From positions 165,042,333 through 165,106,332 of the forward strand of contig CM060681.1 in the NCBI GenBank assembly GCA_030686995.1: a stretch of DNA of 64,000 bases. Reading direction: 5' to 3'. Source of the DNA: Artemisia argyi. Taxonomy: Eukaryota > Streptophyta > Magnoliopsida > Asterales > Asteraceae. The translations under genes and the position numbers were made by a program. The number at the start of each line of letters is the position of its first letter. The stretch's first letter is position 1. Below, piece after piece: positions 44,869 through 57,292 of the stretch. The notes below the pieces were generated by a model, which saw nothing but the letters and a program-made list of their open reading frames with translations, ran no database searches and was not told the origin of the DNA.

Positions 44869-47800
44869 CTCAATCTTTCCATAAATGCACATGCTGCATT
44901 TTCATTTTAGATTAACTTGTAAATAAAAGTATACTTGTAAGTTACTTAGAGAATGTATGTGTTAGCTTGCTATATAATGTTTAGTAAGTTACTAAAAATG
45001 TTTTATGTACTTATGTTGTTATAAGATACATTTTTATAGATTGTAAACTTACTAATATTATCAAGACACCTAATGTGGCACATATTCTATTTAACACCTA
45101 AAATACTTAAAGACTCTAAAAGTATTTTAGTCATTCTAAATGGTTGGTCAAGGGGTTTGATCATAATGCCCATAACAAACATGTACCAACCTGTGTTGTA
45201 GCATACGAGGACTCGAGACGTTGAGAGGTGTTGAATGTATGTTGAGACAAACTATGATTACAAGTAACTTGTACATTTTACTTTATGTATCAAGTTATAC
45301 GTTTGTCATCAATCAAAACAAACGAGACTGTATAGATTAAATATCGTAATATTTGCACTAACAACTTCCACTAGCTTTTAGGAATACTCAGAAGTTATCT
45401 TAGTTTTAGTTAAAAATCAAAACATGGATTTAATAATTAAACACTAGATTCACCTCATAGATGTATGTTTTGATCCATATTTGGATTCTTGCACTTTGTA
45501 CACATCCAAAGATTATATGAATTCATAAAACTCTTTTGGTTATCTACTGTCCTCGCAAGGATAATCTTCAAGAAAAAGGTTTTGATATTCCATTCTCATA
45601 TTTCATATTAATAAAAATAAGTATGATAATTAATCATCTTTATATATTTAATATGCGTAAAAAAGAATATTCAATCACAGTTAATTGCTTTAGTATGATT
45701 AATAATCTTGTCATAATGCATGCATTAAATATGTGTACAATACTGCCCTTATGAGATAGTCATAAGAATCAAACCACTTGGGTTTATATTCTTATTGAAG
45801 AAACTCACATTTATTCTATAGTCTAACTGTTTAGTTTAAGATAAATCAAATTTCCAAAAAATGGTTATCTTTATGGACATCATATTAACATTTATAATAT
45901 GAGTAATTTATCGCATTCAAAATTCAACACTGCATCTTTATGATTAACATGTTCATCATGACCTTGTGACTCATATTCCTCAACATTAATATAAGATATA
46001 TCAGTCAAGTGTTTGAGGTATCCTTGTGGATCTATGAAAGAGAATTCTATCATCCCGAGGTTTAACATTTACATGTTTAGCCTCATCATGACACTCACTA
46101 GTGTGTTTTAGAAAGTTATGTAATTTTTAATTGTATCTCTTCAAGATCTAAAAATGCTCCCACTTGCTTTTAGTAATTAGAGACTATCTATAAATACTTA
46201 GCACGTAGAGTAACGATAAATTGTTCTCTTTAGGGATATTACAAAACACATTGACAGTTCCTGACTTTGGTTTGTTAATAACCTACTTCATAAGAAGTTT
46301 AACAAATTCAGAACTTCAACTTTAAGCCATACTTAATTTTCAAACCTTGATAACTTTTGGAAGAAAAGAAGTTATTATTATCTTGAATCATATGATACCA
46401 ATAGAGTTTGATTATCCTAATTGAACATACCATAAAATTGTGGTATTTCATAAGGATTGATATTATAAGACAATCTAACAATATGTTATATGAACTTATA
46501 CTATTCGACTTACCTATTTACCAACTAAGTCACACTGAATGGTATAATAGTTTTTTCAAGCCAATTGCAAGTTTTATAACACAAGTCTTTGACCAAGTCA
46601 ACAACTTCATGTTCATGTCTCAATAAGAATACATAAACATTTATAATCCCACTATACGTTATAAGTCATTGATCAACTCAATGACTTCATGTATATGTAT
46701 TAAAAAGAAGACATAATAAGTTAACGTCTTATTTTATATTATAAGTCTTGTAACAATTAAAAGACTTTATATTTGCGACTTCATAAAAGACATAAACATA
46801 TTAAAATCATGACACCAACTCTTTGTTTCAATAGTAATTTCAAGTTAATCGATTACTCCAATTTATTTAAGAAATTCAAGGAATACAAAAACATTTAGGT
46901 TGAAATAGCCTTTGTTATCTTTATCTTGACACATGTTCTAATTAGGACAACAAACATTTTATGTGTATAAGTCCTAGTAGAACATTAGTCTCTTATCTTG
47001 CGGTTAAGAGAATCCTTTAATCATATTGCTATGTGTTTTACCTTGCACACAATAAAGATTTCTCACACTTGTGTATGTAACAAAATCATGCATACAGACA
47101 AACAACACGACATGTGTTTGTTTATGTGAACAGTATGATAGTTTCATAGATATTAGCATTAAAATTAGATATAGAACCACGCTGTTTAATAAGGAATCGA
47201 GAACGACTATCCTTGAAAACATGAGTGTCTACATTTGAAAAGTAATATATTTCCTCGAGACAATCTAGAAATAATCTGTGTTCTAACAAGACAATAAAGC
47301 TTGTAGCTCCCACTGAATTAGACAACACTATAATAATGCCTTTTTCAGTAATAAAATGCAATGCTCCTATTGGATTGACGACATTACTAGTGTTACATAC
47401 CTAGTGAAAACAAATAGCAATCTATTTACTTTCCTACTCACTTGAATGCCTACCAGTAACAATTACGTAGGTATCAAAAGAGTTTATGAAGTTCTACTAT
47501 GTAGATGAGTGACTATGGATCAATGGTATTTATTAACTTGAAAATTGGGCATGAAATTTCCTCCTTAACACGCCTACCACTCAACAAGGGTATGTAGCAC
47601 CTTGAATGGGTTAAAGCAAAACAAATGGATAAATCATGCTAGTTTGCCTTTACCACTTTTGCGGTAATTCATCCAGTTTCTAATTTAATAACTCATAAAA
47701 TGTCATACATCAAGATGTGGAATTATTTATTAACTACAGAGACATATTCTCCAGTTAACCAAATGTCTTATATGTTTCAGAAGAATTCAACACCGAATAA

Positions 47801-48550
47801 GGGTTATGAAATCTCTATGAAAAATAAAATGTGCAATTCACTTAACTATTTAAGTATGATATGAGTTATATTAGAGTTAGGACAATTCTAATATTCGTAT
47901 TATAACTTACTCGAATACGAAAAAGAATAGCAATGAGTCTCTTTTTCTTACATGGAAAGGAGGCTCGGTTTGTCTTTTAGTAAAAACGATTCTAGCAAAA
48001 AACCTTATGGGTGTGGATCGATTTACTAACAAAAGAACAAAATCTCGTTTTACAGTTTTAATGTTGCATTAATACTATCAAAAAATCTACAAAATTCAAT
48101 TTTTAGTATTTTTGATAATAAGTCCTTTAAAGAAAATTAAATACACATAGTTTAAGAACAAATAATTAATTTATTTAAGGCTAGGATCCAAATTGACATA
48201 CCACTATCACATAAGTTATTATGCTAATAATGGTGTATTCAAGAAGGTAAGCGTCGAACAATAATTCTCAAACTTGTGTAATTCCTAGATCATTATGGGA
48301 CTTATTAATGGCACTAGGGACAATCAAGTAGTATCATATAAACATGTTTCATCGCATCTTATGCCTCGGGTTAAAGGTCTCACAAATTAATTCGATTAAG
48401 TCATCCAACAAAAAATTGTAAATAGTCCACCAACGTCTCACGAAGAATGGTAATCTACCTTGGGTTACAATTTACCTACGTCTCACGTAGGGTAAAAGGA
48501 AATTGCGAGTGTTTTTAGAATTGGGCAACATAATAACATTTGTATCATAG

Positions 48551-48554
<4 letters not shown>

Positions 48555-48595
<41 letters not shown>
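48555..48595. repeat. A homopolymer of 41 bases
   Basis: A pure A run follows GGTTT. It could be the tail of a retroposon, but no SINE or LINE body is recognisable upstream and no target duplication was found. Confidence 0.9.
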
Positions 48596-48597
<2 letters not shown>

Positions 48598-49289
48598 TTA
48601 CTCAATGACAAGACACCTTAAAAATTATGTGCAAATCTTGTGAACATAAAGATAATGACAAGACACCTTAAAAATTGAAGATTCAACATGTTTTCAAAGT
48701 TAAATTAATATACTTTTTATCGCGGTATTGGTAAACCAATTAAAGAAAGACCAACCGCTATATCGTACTACTGCATGAGTCAAAAGACCCAAGTTCTTTA
48801 GATAATTCCTTCATATACTTAAGCATGTAGTGGGGCGTGAAAACCATTGCGGTTAATCAACCTAAAAACTATTTTACAACAACCATTCACTTTATAAATT
48901 ATATCCTGGTAGCTTCTAGTAATGATCCACACCCACAATAATTTGTAAGCCATTGGTTGATTGTAAAGATAGTCATCGATAAAAATTATAAGACTTTAAT
49001 TTTATAAACAAATATGATTTAAAATTCTAACATTATTTTGAGGCAGAATTTACATTAGTAACAGCATTCTTACTAACTTTAGTTAGCTATCTAGTGTATT
49101 ACAACCATAGTCATCAATTTAAGTACATCCATGGTCATCTACATATTTTGTAGTTATATCACATCTATGGGCGTTTTAGTTCTTGAATTCAAGATATTCA
49201 TAGCATATAGCAGTTTGAATACAAATTTTAGAAGTATAGAATCTTGTTTTCAAACTGTATTATAAAACAAAGGCATGATCCGACCGAAT

Positions 49290-49430
49290 TTATCAAACCG
49301 GGTAAACCCGGGTTAATGAAAAACCACTTGTTCAATTCGGTTTTTAAACAAGCATGAAACCGGTCACACCCGGTCCGGTCTCCGAGCCGGTTCCCGGTTC
49401 AATCGGTTGGGTAGACTTGGGTTTTAAAAT
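49290..49430. repeat. CCGGTT/AACCGG-rich dispersed repeat fragment
   Basis: ACCGGGTAAACCCGGGTT, AAACCGGTCACACCCGGTCC and GAGCCGGTTCCCGGTTCAATC follow in quick succession. CCGGTT-rich fragments of this kind are common dispersed repeats in plants. I cannot name the family. Confidence 0.5.
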
Positions 49431-50023
49431 ACTGGTTTTTCACAAAGAGTGCGCACATGTTATTTTTGATCCAATACTGCCGCGCTAAACCCGTGGGCTC
49501 CTTGCATGATTTTACGCGGACCAAAAATTCAAATTAAAACCCCTTAAAAGTTAGTTCAAAATGTGCAAAGTGACTCCATTTTTATCTCTATACATCAAGT
49601 GTTTTTTGTTTTTTTTGTTTTTTAGTTTTTTTTTTTATCTTCCGAAAAAAGTACCGTAAACAAGGAAACTACCGCATAGATTGTTACATAGATCATAAAT
49701 CCAGACCGAACCGAATCAGATCCTACAATGTTCTAAATCCAACACAAAGTAATCCGACCAAGCTTGTTCTAGCAATTTAACATTAACATGAAGATCATAT
49801 GACTAATTTTGACCTTATACGTAGTATTCATTATTCACAACTGCCACCTTGGACCCATATCCTGACCAATGAGAGGAAGATAAGGCCATGTCACCCAACT
49901 AAAAAGACCAACCACTAGCCAAGTAACCCAAACCCCATAATATTCACCCACACCCTCATGCACATATTTTTTAGCCTAATTAGAGTGTCCATACAAACAC
50001 AATAAAAAAATTGGCAAAGCTCT

Positions 50024-51016
50024 ATGTTGAAATCCCCAAAGATAGAAGAACATAACGACGATAATATATCCGATTTCAAGGGTATATTGTGGATTAAAGA
50101 TGGACGGAATGGTCAAGGAGAAGGTGTTATAAATAGCACATATGATGAAATAAATTGGGATCATTTGATAGAATGGGAGGAATTTTCAATTAATAAAGAG
50201 GATCAAGATTCGGGTATTTGTGATCGAGATAAGTTGGAAAATAAAGAGAGTAGTATGGTGAATTCCATTGAACACGTAAAGAGAGAAACTAATGGAATTT
50301 GGGAACAGAATGGAGATCAAGATTCTGAAGATGATGAGAACAAAATGTGTTTAAATTTGAGCTTGAATTACCAAGAGGTTATGAATGCATGGTCCGACCG
50401 CGGTCCTTGTTGGGCAAATGATTTCGCTCATTCGACCTCCGACAACAACTATGTTAGTTGCTACGTTTTTCAATTTATTTTGCATTACTTCATTTCTGAT
50501 TCAATAACTAGGTGAATTCTTTTAGTCTTATAGCTAGACTCATGCAAGTTCTATTACACAAACTATTATACTGAAAATATAAACTTGTTTAATGATTCAC
50601 AGATGGAAATTTTATTTAGTAACTCTTATATGATCTACTAGTTACGAATATAAATACATTAGTTTAGATTTGATAAAAGTTTTGAATGTTTTAGAGAGGA
50701 GAGGTGCCCGTGATGGACGATGCGAGAGTAAAAAGGGAAGCAAGCGTCCTTCGATACAAAAAGAAACGTAAAAACAGATTGTCTTCGGGAAAAATAAGAT
50801 ACGAAGTTCGTAAAATCAATGCTGATAAAAGAGCAAGGTTTAAGGTTGTAACTTGTAACATATGAACAGTTTAATTATACTCATCTATCTTTTAGTCAGG
50901 TTTAATTTGACAACATATATATTTTGATGCTACACTGGTGTTAGATATTGGTATATCATAACGGGTACGTGATATTCTTTAATTTTCAGGGAAGATTCGT
51001 GAGGAAGGGATCTTGA
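50024..51016 (+). CDS. CCT-motif family protein (CMF), three exons, 201 residues
   Basis: This is the only convincing host gene. Predicted exons are 50024-50452, 50695-50844 and 50990-51016. Donors are GTTAGT and GTTGTA, acceptors are TTTTAG and TTTCAG, all phase 0, and the joined frame is open from ATG to TGA. The N-terminal 120 residues are acidic and low in recognisable features. The motif [18 protein letters not shown] lies just before the first junction; a similar LNYxxVxxAW box precedes the CCT domain in several plant CCT proteins. Exon 2 encodes the CCT core: [20 protein letters not shown] then [17 protein letters not shown]; exon 3 completes it with [11 protein letters not shown] domains mediate nuclear localisation and binding to NF-Y/HAP subunits and DNA in flowering, light and carbohydrate regulators. 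There is no B-box or response-regulator domain, so it is not CONSTANS-like or PRR. The target pathway is unknown. Confidence 0.9.
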
Positions 51017-51596
51017 GAAGATACTAAAAGCCTAAAAGGTGATGTGCAAAATATCTACGCAAATATCTTGTGAAACTTGGCTGATATTTTCTATTTTTTC
51101 CACATGAATTGAACATGCTTTGTGTAGTGTCCTTTTCAAGTTGTAATTACGGAAATATCTCTCTTTAGTGTACGAAAAAATATTTCATTTTCCGGTTTTG
51201 TGTGCGTAACTTTCCTCTTTTATTTGTATTCCTAAATGCAATAATGTTATCTAGTAATGTGGCTTCTTATGGCTAAAAGTGACACATCCCAATGACAAGT
51301 ATCTAAGTTATGGGTTTGGATAGGGTATTCACTATTGCGTTTCTAAAAACGGGAACCGAAAATCAAGCACAAGTGAATCAATATGAACCGAATTTGCAAA
51401 ACAATTTGACACCTTTTATTTCTTTTTCCCAAGTAAGAATTCATATTGAATCTGCTTCTCAATTCAAACTTTACCGTATATTTGATTTTCCGTTTACAAA
51501 ATGTAAACTGAACCGAACCGTCACCAAATACCAAATTCCTATAAATGTATGTACTGTTTATATATACTGATAGACATAAAAAATCCCATTAAAAAG

Positions 51597-51597
<1 letters not shown>
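51017..51597. other. 3' flank of the CCT gene
   Basis: This contains the probable 3'-untranslated region (TGTGTAGTGTCC, AATAATG near 51240) and AT-rich DNA. The ORF at 51310-51570 looks random. Confidence 0.5.

Positions 51598-51633
<36 letters not shown>
51598..51633. repeat. (TTA)n microsatellite
   Basis: Twelve uninterrupted TTA units. Confidence 0.97.
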
Positions 51634-51647
51634 GAAAATCATATGAT

Positions 51648-53003
51648 TTACAAAAAATTAGTGGGGAGCCGAGATACTATTTGGGCCCCCAATCCTCTAG
51701 CTATAGCCAAGCAAATCCTACTAAAAATATGAGTAGAACCACGTGCCCCGACGTCTTGAGTAACCGAAAACTTCCGAATCCACTTCAGTAAAGTCACCGC
51801 ATCCTTCTCAAGTTCCCCAAAAGAAGAGAATGGGAATGGGAGAAACCCATATCCAATATCCGCGCATTTAGCCTCATACTTGATGCGTTTACGTTGTGCG
51901 GTCTCAATCACCGCACGACCAGGTACAAAATCAGCCATACCAGTTTGCGTCAAGGGTGATGACCCTGTCAAATCGATACATACATCAAGCCCTCCATCCC
52001 ACGAGTAAAGGAACATATCAACTGGATGTAAGGTTTTGTCCCTTTCTCCATTAAGCCGAATATCAACTTCTTTACGAGCAAAAATCCCCGATCGAGAACA
52101 GATGACAACCAAGGTATCGCGGGCAACATTATGCCGATATTTAATACCAATAATACCAGCACACAATACAGCATAGTCCCCATAAATCTCCCCTGCAAAG
52201 ACCCTGGAACAAACTGAGCATGACATCTGAACAGAAAATAAATGAACACCCAATCAATAGCATAACACACACCGGTAGGTCCTAGCATGCATAGTATGGT
52301 CCTCCATCTGAGATTTCCATAGAGAAAAAGAGGATTCAGCCATTTGAGTAACACATGTAAAATATATATCTGTCAGTTTCTTTATGAGTTTGGGGGCAAC
52401 GATCTCACTTGGATTACTCAAAAGGTCAATTTCCATTTTCACATAGAAAGCACACAAATCATCATTAAAAGAGGGCCCACAAGTTGCAACACCAGAATGT
52501 CTGAGTAGCTTAGTCTGCAAGCTAGCAGATTGGAGTATAGATGTAAGGAATGCATAGTTCAAGACATCACCTACAGAGTAAACACCAAGCCCCCTAAACA
52601 CAAAGGGTAGGGTGGCAAGCCTCCATTGCCAATCACCAAAACCAGGCCCAGAGGCAGTGACAATACGCTCCAAAGAAGAACGAAGGGCCGAATCAAATGA
52701 AATCTGAGCACGCTCAAAGACCCGAGGAGAACATGTGCGCCTAGCAAAATATAACTTGGAAATACCAGTACATGCACGAAGAAGCAGCAACTCACACTGG
52801 GGGTCATTAATCTTAGCAACAAAACCCATAAGCTCAATGGTTTTGGCAACCCTTTTCATAACAAGTTCACTATTGAAATCAAAGTTCACACTAACAGGCG
52901 CACCTAGTAATTTAACACCATGCAAAGGTCGAGCAATATTAGGTGGGTGAACACCCGCAAGCCTACTTCTAGGGTCTTCCTTAGGCAAAAAAAACCTCAG
53001 TTT

Positions 53004-53041
<38 letters not shown>

Positions 53042-53051
53042 ACAGGCCCAC
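51648..53051 (-). pseudogene. Broken retroelement gene: RT C-terminal region plus a Cys/His and nuclease-like domain
   Basis: Two same-frame ORFs (53051-52254 and 52253-51648) are separated by one TGA at 52254-52256. The first has segments resembling the C-terminal part of a plant non-LTR RT-like family: DPQCELLLLRACTGISKLYF, FGDWQWRLATLPFVFRGLG, VYSVGDVLNYAFLTS. The second has CSVCSRVFAGEIYGDYAVLC (a Cys/His cluster), KYRHNVARDTLVVICSRSGI, a Glu a few residues later, HPVDMFLYSWDGGLDVCIDL, then IARGLGAQIVSRLP. The spacing of R-H, E, P-x-D and D-V-x-x-D/T is like a PD-(D/E)XK restriction-like endonuclease of the R2 type. That is an inference; the family itself is one I recall as very common in Asteraceae assemblies. 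The RT active site lies beyond the visible part. The poly-Val start at 53010-53045 is only an (ACT)n repeat, so the N-terminus is lost. A section before the TGA seems shortened. Confidence 0.65.
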
Positions 53052-53155
53052 CTAGTAATTTAACACCGTGCAAAGGTCGAGCAATATTAGGTGGGAGAAC
53101 ACCCGCAAGCCTACTTCTAGGGTCTTCCTTAGGCAAAAAAACCTCAGTTCTACTA
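52887..53155. repeat. 115-bp direct duplication separated by an (ACT)n array
   Basis: The block from AACAGGCGCACCTAG to GGTCTTCCTTAGGC at 52887-53003 recurs at 53040-53152 with few changes. The (TAC)n array at 53004-53041 lies between, and another trinucleotide array follows at 53150-53260. The copies encode the same stretch (LPKEDPRSRLAGV...). Confidence 0.92.
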
Positions 53156-53260
53156 CTACTACTACTGCTGCTCCTGCTGCTACTGTTGCTCCTCCTGCTC
53201 CTCCTGCTGCTGCCACCACCATCGCCGCCGCCACCACCACCACCACCACTACTACTACTA
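53150..53260. repeat. Compound trinucleotide array (CTA, CTG, CTC, CCA)n
   Basis: CTACTACT, CTGCTGCTCCTG, CCTCCTGCTC, CCACCACCATCGCCGCCG and CCACCACC run together for about 110 bases. This gives artificial poly-Val, poly-Ala, poly-Gly and poly-Ser ORFs, which I do not count as genes. Confidence 0.95.
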
Positions 53261-53739
53261 TTATTTGGGTAAGTATTTCTAAGTAGTGTGTTTCTTTCCT
53301 TATATATCTGAGTATACATTATTTTAAGCTTTATAAGTTCCGGAGTACTTCAATACTTTTGGTGCCAAACAACAAAAGACTTGACAAAAAAAAAAAAAAA
53401 AAACAAAAAAAAAGGTTATAAATTATGGAATTCGAGGTTTCAGGTTTAAACGAAACCGAACCGCCTTAAATTCTCGGGTTTTGACTGTGCCTTAAAACAA
53501 CGACTATTATTTGGGTAAGTATTTCTAAGTGGTGTGTTTCTTTCCTTATATATCTGAGTATACATTGTTTTAAGCTTTATAAGTTCCAGAGTACTTCAAT
53601 ACTTTTGGTGCCGAACAACAATAGACTTGACAAAAAAGAAAGAAAAAAAAAAGGTTATAAATTATGGAATTCGAGGTTTCAGGTTTAAACAAAACCGAAT
53701 CACCTTAAATTCTCGGGTTTTGACTGTGCCTTAAAACAA
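53257..53739. repeat. 246-bp tandem duplication
   Basis: ACTATTATTTGGGTAAGTAT...CTGTGCCTTAAAACAA occurs at 53257-53502 and 53503-53739. The copies differ by a handful of substitutions and by the length of an internal A-rich run. Copy 1 starts within the trinucleotide array. Confidence 0.95.
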
Positions 53740-55020
53740 TTAATCATGATAACTCGGGAAACTGGAACCCAAACTGATAAACACCCTAAGTTAGGATTTT
53801 ATTTATTTATTTGATCCACCGTAACAACACAAACCTCAATTAAGCCACCAATTATATTTTTCATAATAGAAAAATTGATGAGGTTTTCCTTAAGTTATCC
53901 AGGGATGAGTGTTCTTTTATTTAGATGTACACGAACTAACCGATTATTCTTCTAACATGAACTCACCGATTATCCTAGTGACCGTTTATGATCATTTCTT
54001 TGATCACTCCAAATATGTATTAAGTGAACTTTACCACTAGACTACTTTGGTTGTTGTTCGGTTATAGCGACTATGCAAAATTTCCCTAGAGAGAACATAC
54101 AACCACTTTGTTTATGGATTGTGTTTAGAATATTATTTTACTGAAGGAGAGCAAAAAGCAAATACAACATAATGGTTGTAGTGTTAGTCAAGTCTGGCTT
54201 TCTTTGCAAAGTAAAGAGGGTGAGTTATCCTAGAGCAAATTTTGGGAGTATAAATGGTTTTACGCAGACTTGGATTATCCGAAGTACAATCACGTTTTTG
54301 GAAGAGTAAAGGGATTTTAATTTGACTTACATAACGTATACATTTAGATTAAGGTGTTACAGTATTTGTTTGTTTATTAAGAGGTTCTCTGACTCGCACA
54401 TCTAAATCTGAATCTAAGATGTAAATGTCTTAATCTGAATCAAATGTTATTGTTTATTTTTTACTTCTTAATTGTCTGAATGATATAAGTACAAATCAGT
54501 TCTATTCTTACGAAATATAAAGGTGTTTAAACACTATATCGAGCATTTGATTCATAAAATTAACATGGTGTAGCAACGTGCGAATAAAATGTCTTAAACA
54601 AAATATTCAAGGATATTGTGTCACAATTTAATCTCGTAAAGTAGTCATATATTGTTCATGGAGTCACCATCCCTTACAAAGTGGGTAAATAAAAAAAGTA
54701 TAAAAAGTGTTTTCAACCGTCAGATCATCCAATCTTCATCTAATAGTCAGGAAAGAGAGAACAACAAAATTTTCTGTCAAATGAGCAGTTTGGTCATTTG
54801 ACTCGTTTTTTAATTCTACCCTTAAAAGTAAAAATTATCATAACTTTCAAACTATAAACTTTTATGAAAAAATCGATTTCACCATATTTTTCAAAATTCA
54901 ATTCTCTGTAATTTTGTATAAATTTTGATATATAAATCAAAACATTTATTTTTTAGATTTTAAGGGGTATTGATTTTCTTTAAATTTTTTGGCATCTTCA
55001 CCCTAATTTATCTACTTAAA
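53740..55020. other. AT-rich intergenic DNA
   Basis: I see no gene. TTAAGAGGTTCTCTGACTCG near 54378 resembles words at 57005 and 57111 and may belong to a small dispersed repeat. Confidence 0.5.
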
Positions 55021-55030
55021 GGTTGAATTA

Positions 55031-55134
55031 CACATGGTTGGCTAATTCAAGTTCCCCAGGGCAACTGGTCTAGAAAAGCGAAAACAAAAGATTTCATCCA
55101 GAAAAGCAAAAACATTGAATTAGCCAACCATGTG
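55031..55134. repeat. Perfect 20-bp inverted repeat
   Basis: CACATGGTTGGCTAATTCAA at 55031-55050 is exactly complementary to 55115-55134, with a 64-base loop. The loop contains GGTCTAGAAAAGCGAAAACA, which recurs in altered form at 55255-55275. Confidence 0.93.
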
Positions 55135-55339
55135 TCGCCACTTTTTCGACATGAAGTACACCAGTTGCCCAAAAAGTACACAAGTTGCCTTGTAATCCGT
55201 AAAGTGACACTTGTCACTTGCAGATTTTAGTTTCCCAAAAACTACAGGTTGCCCTGGTCTAGAAAAACAAATGCAAAGATTCTGTCCAGATAAGCAAAAG
55301 CATTGGGCAACTAGAGTATTTTCGGAATTATCCATTTTG

Positions 55340-55800
55340 TATAATTGATGAACAAGACTAATTGATGACTTGTTCATCAGTTTTATTCTTAATGAACAAC
55401 ATCACAATATTCATCAGTTAGATCATATTGTTCATCAGTTATTCTTATTCATCAATCTTGTCTATGAGTCTTGTTTATCAGTTAGTCTTCTTCACTAGTT
55501 TTTTGTAAGAATACATTTTTTTTAAAGAATAACATCATAATGTTTATCAGTCAGTTCATGTTTTTATCAGTTCACCTAGATCATCAGTAAGTCTTGTTTA
55601 TCAATTTATCTTATTCATCCGTTAGTCTAGTTAATCAGTTTTATTAATGAACAACATCACAATGTTAATCAGTTAATCTTGTTCATCAGTTACTCTTTTT
55701 CATCAGCCAGTCTTGTTTATCAGTTTTTTTTAATGAACAACATCATAATGTTAATCAACTAAATAATGTTTTTCACAGTTAGTCTTGTTATTAGTTAAAA
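55340..55800. repeat. Degenerate TTCATCAGTTAGTCTTG repeat
   Basis: Variants of TTCATCAGTTA and TTTATCAGTTAGTCTTG recur over 20 times at irregular spacing. The longer word AATGAACAACATCACAATGTT recurs near 55390, 55530, 55648 and 55732. Confidence 0.85.
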
Positions 55801-55941
55801 AAATAAAACTAACTAAAATAACTAAAGAACGGCAAAAAATCTACAACTTTCGTGTTTTAAATTTTGTGTAATTCAACTTTTAAGTTAGACAAAATTAGAG
55901 ACAAAGATGCCGAAAATTTTAATCAATACCAACTTAAGATC

Positions 55942-55993
55942 TTTCTTCTTCTTCTTCTTCTTCTTCTTCTTCTTCTTCTTCTTCTTCTTCTTT
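55942..55993. repeat. (TTC)n microsatellite
   Basis: About 16 TTC units, almost pure. Confidence 0.96.
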
Positions 55994-57290
55994 TCGTTGA
56001 TTATGTAACAAAATTCATACCAAATTAAAGAGAATTAATTTCTTTAAATTATGGTGAAATCGATTTTTCGTAAAAATTTATCATTTTAAAGTTATGACAA
56101 TCTTAAATTTGATAGTGAAATTTAAAAAACGTGCTAAATTATCAAACAACCCCGTTAATTGAAAATAGTAAAAAATAAATAAAAAAAAAAAGAAAAAAAA
56201 AGAGGGAAAAAATGAAGGGGACACATGTCAATCTATTATAACATTTTAGGTTTTTTATTTTGTTACACTTTTTAATTGAGCGCAAACCATTATTGATGTG
56301 TTGTACTCTCATGAGGTTTTTCTTCATTTTACAAATTATCACCATCATTTACTTTACAATTATAAGATTCTGAAGAAAAACATTTTATAATACACATAAC
56401 ATTTTTAATTAAAAATTAAATTATTTTTTAATAAAAAAAATTAAGCTCATATTTAAATTATATGTGCCATAATTCAATTTTACATACTGGTTATATATTA
56501 GGGTAGAGGTCTCGATCATGAAAACCTCAAAAGATATGTGACATGTCAGCGGGACCTCATAGAAATCCATACTATGCAAAACAAAAGAGCATGTGAAAGA
56601 TTCTATCACGAGACCACAGTCCCGATTGAAATAACAGAACAAGACAAAAACTTCTAGGAAAGAGAAATATTATTTCATCTTTTGTGTGTGTATTGTGAGT
56701 AGTATTTGTGTTTTGAGAGTATTTTTGAATAAAGATGGAAGTTGCTACAGTTGTTGAGAGAAAGTTGAAGAAAAAAGTTTTTGAGAGAAAAAAAGATGAT
56801 AAAGCGAGCGAAAACCCATGACCACACCCTCCATACTTACTATTGTTTGAGAAACTCTTAAGTGTTTAAGCATCATCATCATTATTATTTTCAACATTAT
56901 TTGTTTAGCAAAAAGAAAATGATAATTCTCTTTGACGTACTATCAATATTTAAGAAAAAAAATTGAGTTAAGATGCATTAAGACACCCCCATCCTCTAGT
57001 TGGTTAAGAGGTTTGGCGTCTAACCGTGTGTGAATGAGGAAAAAAAACACAAATGCACTTGTTGGGTCAAATGTCTGAGCGTGTCTGAATGAGTCAGAGC
57101 AAGAGGGTGTTAAGAGGTTCTTTATAATAAGCAAACACCACCTTAATGTTAAGGGCATGAGCTATTATATTTTCGTTTGACATAAACAAAAAGGCGAGGA
57201 TAGGACCGGTATTAGGATAATAATAAATGGCTTCCTAAGAATCCATCTGATGGTATTTAGTAAAGACTTGAATAGATGCATTCCTTCATA
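55994..57290. other. AT-rich intergenic DNA
   Basis: No gene is seen. The ORFs at 56142, 56421 and 56943 (minus) are short and without features. Confidence 0.5.
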
Positions 57291-57292
57291 AG

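Larger units (their letters stand above)
44869..49980. other. AT-rich intergenic DNA, probably old retroelement debris
   Basis: No ORF in this 5.1 kb has recognisable features; the longest are 72-79 codons. Words such as GCTCCCACTTGC (46154) and GTAGCTCCCACTGAA (47300) resemble the reverse of copia polypurine regions, hinting at an eroded minus-strand element, but no domain can be read. An A run is at 48555-48595, followed by a 23-bp direct repeat (48604-48626 and 48654-48676). A CCGGT-rich stretch lies at 49290-49420. Confidence 0.4.

Noticed and set aside
52981..53319. Poly-Ser, poly-Gly and poly-Val ORFs
   Set aside because: They are translations of trinucleotide microsatellites.
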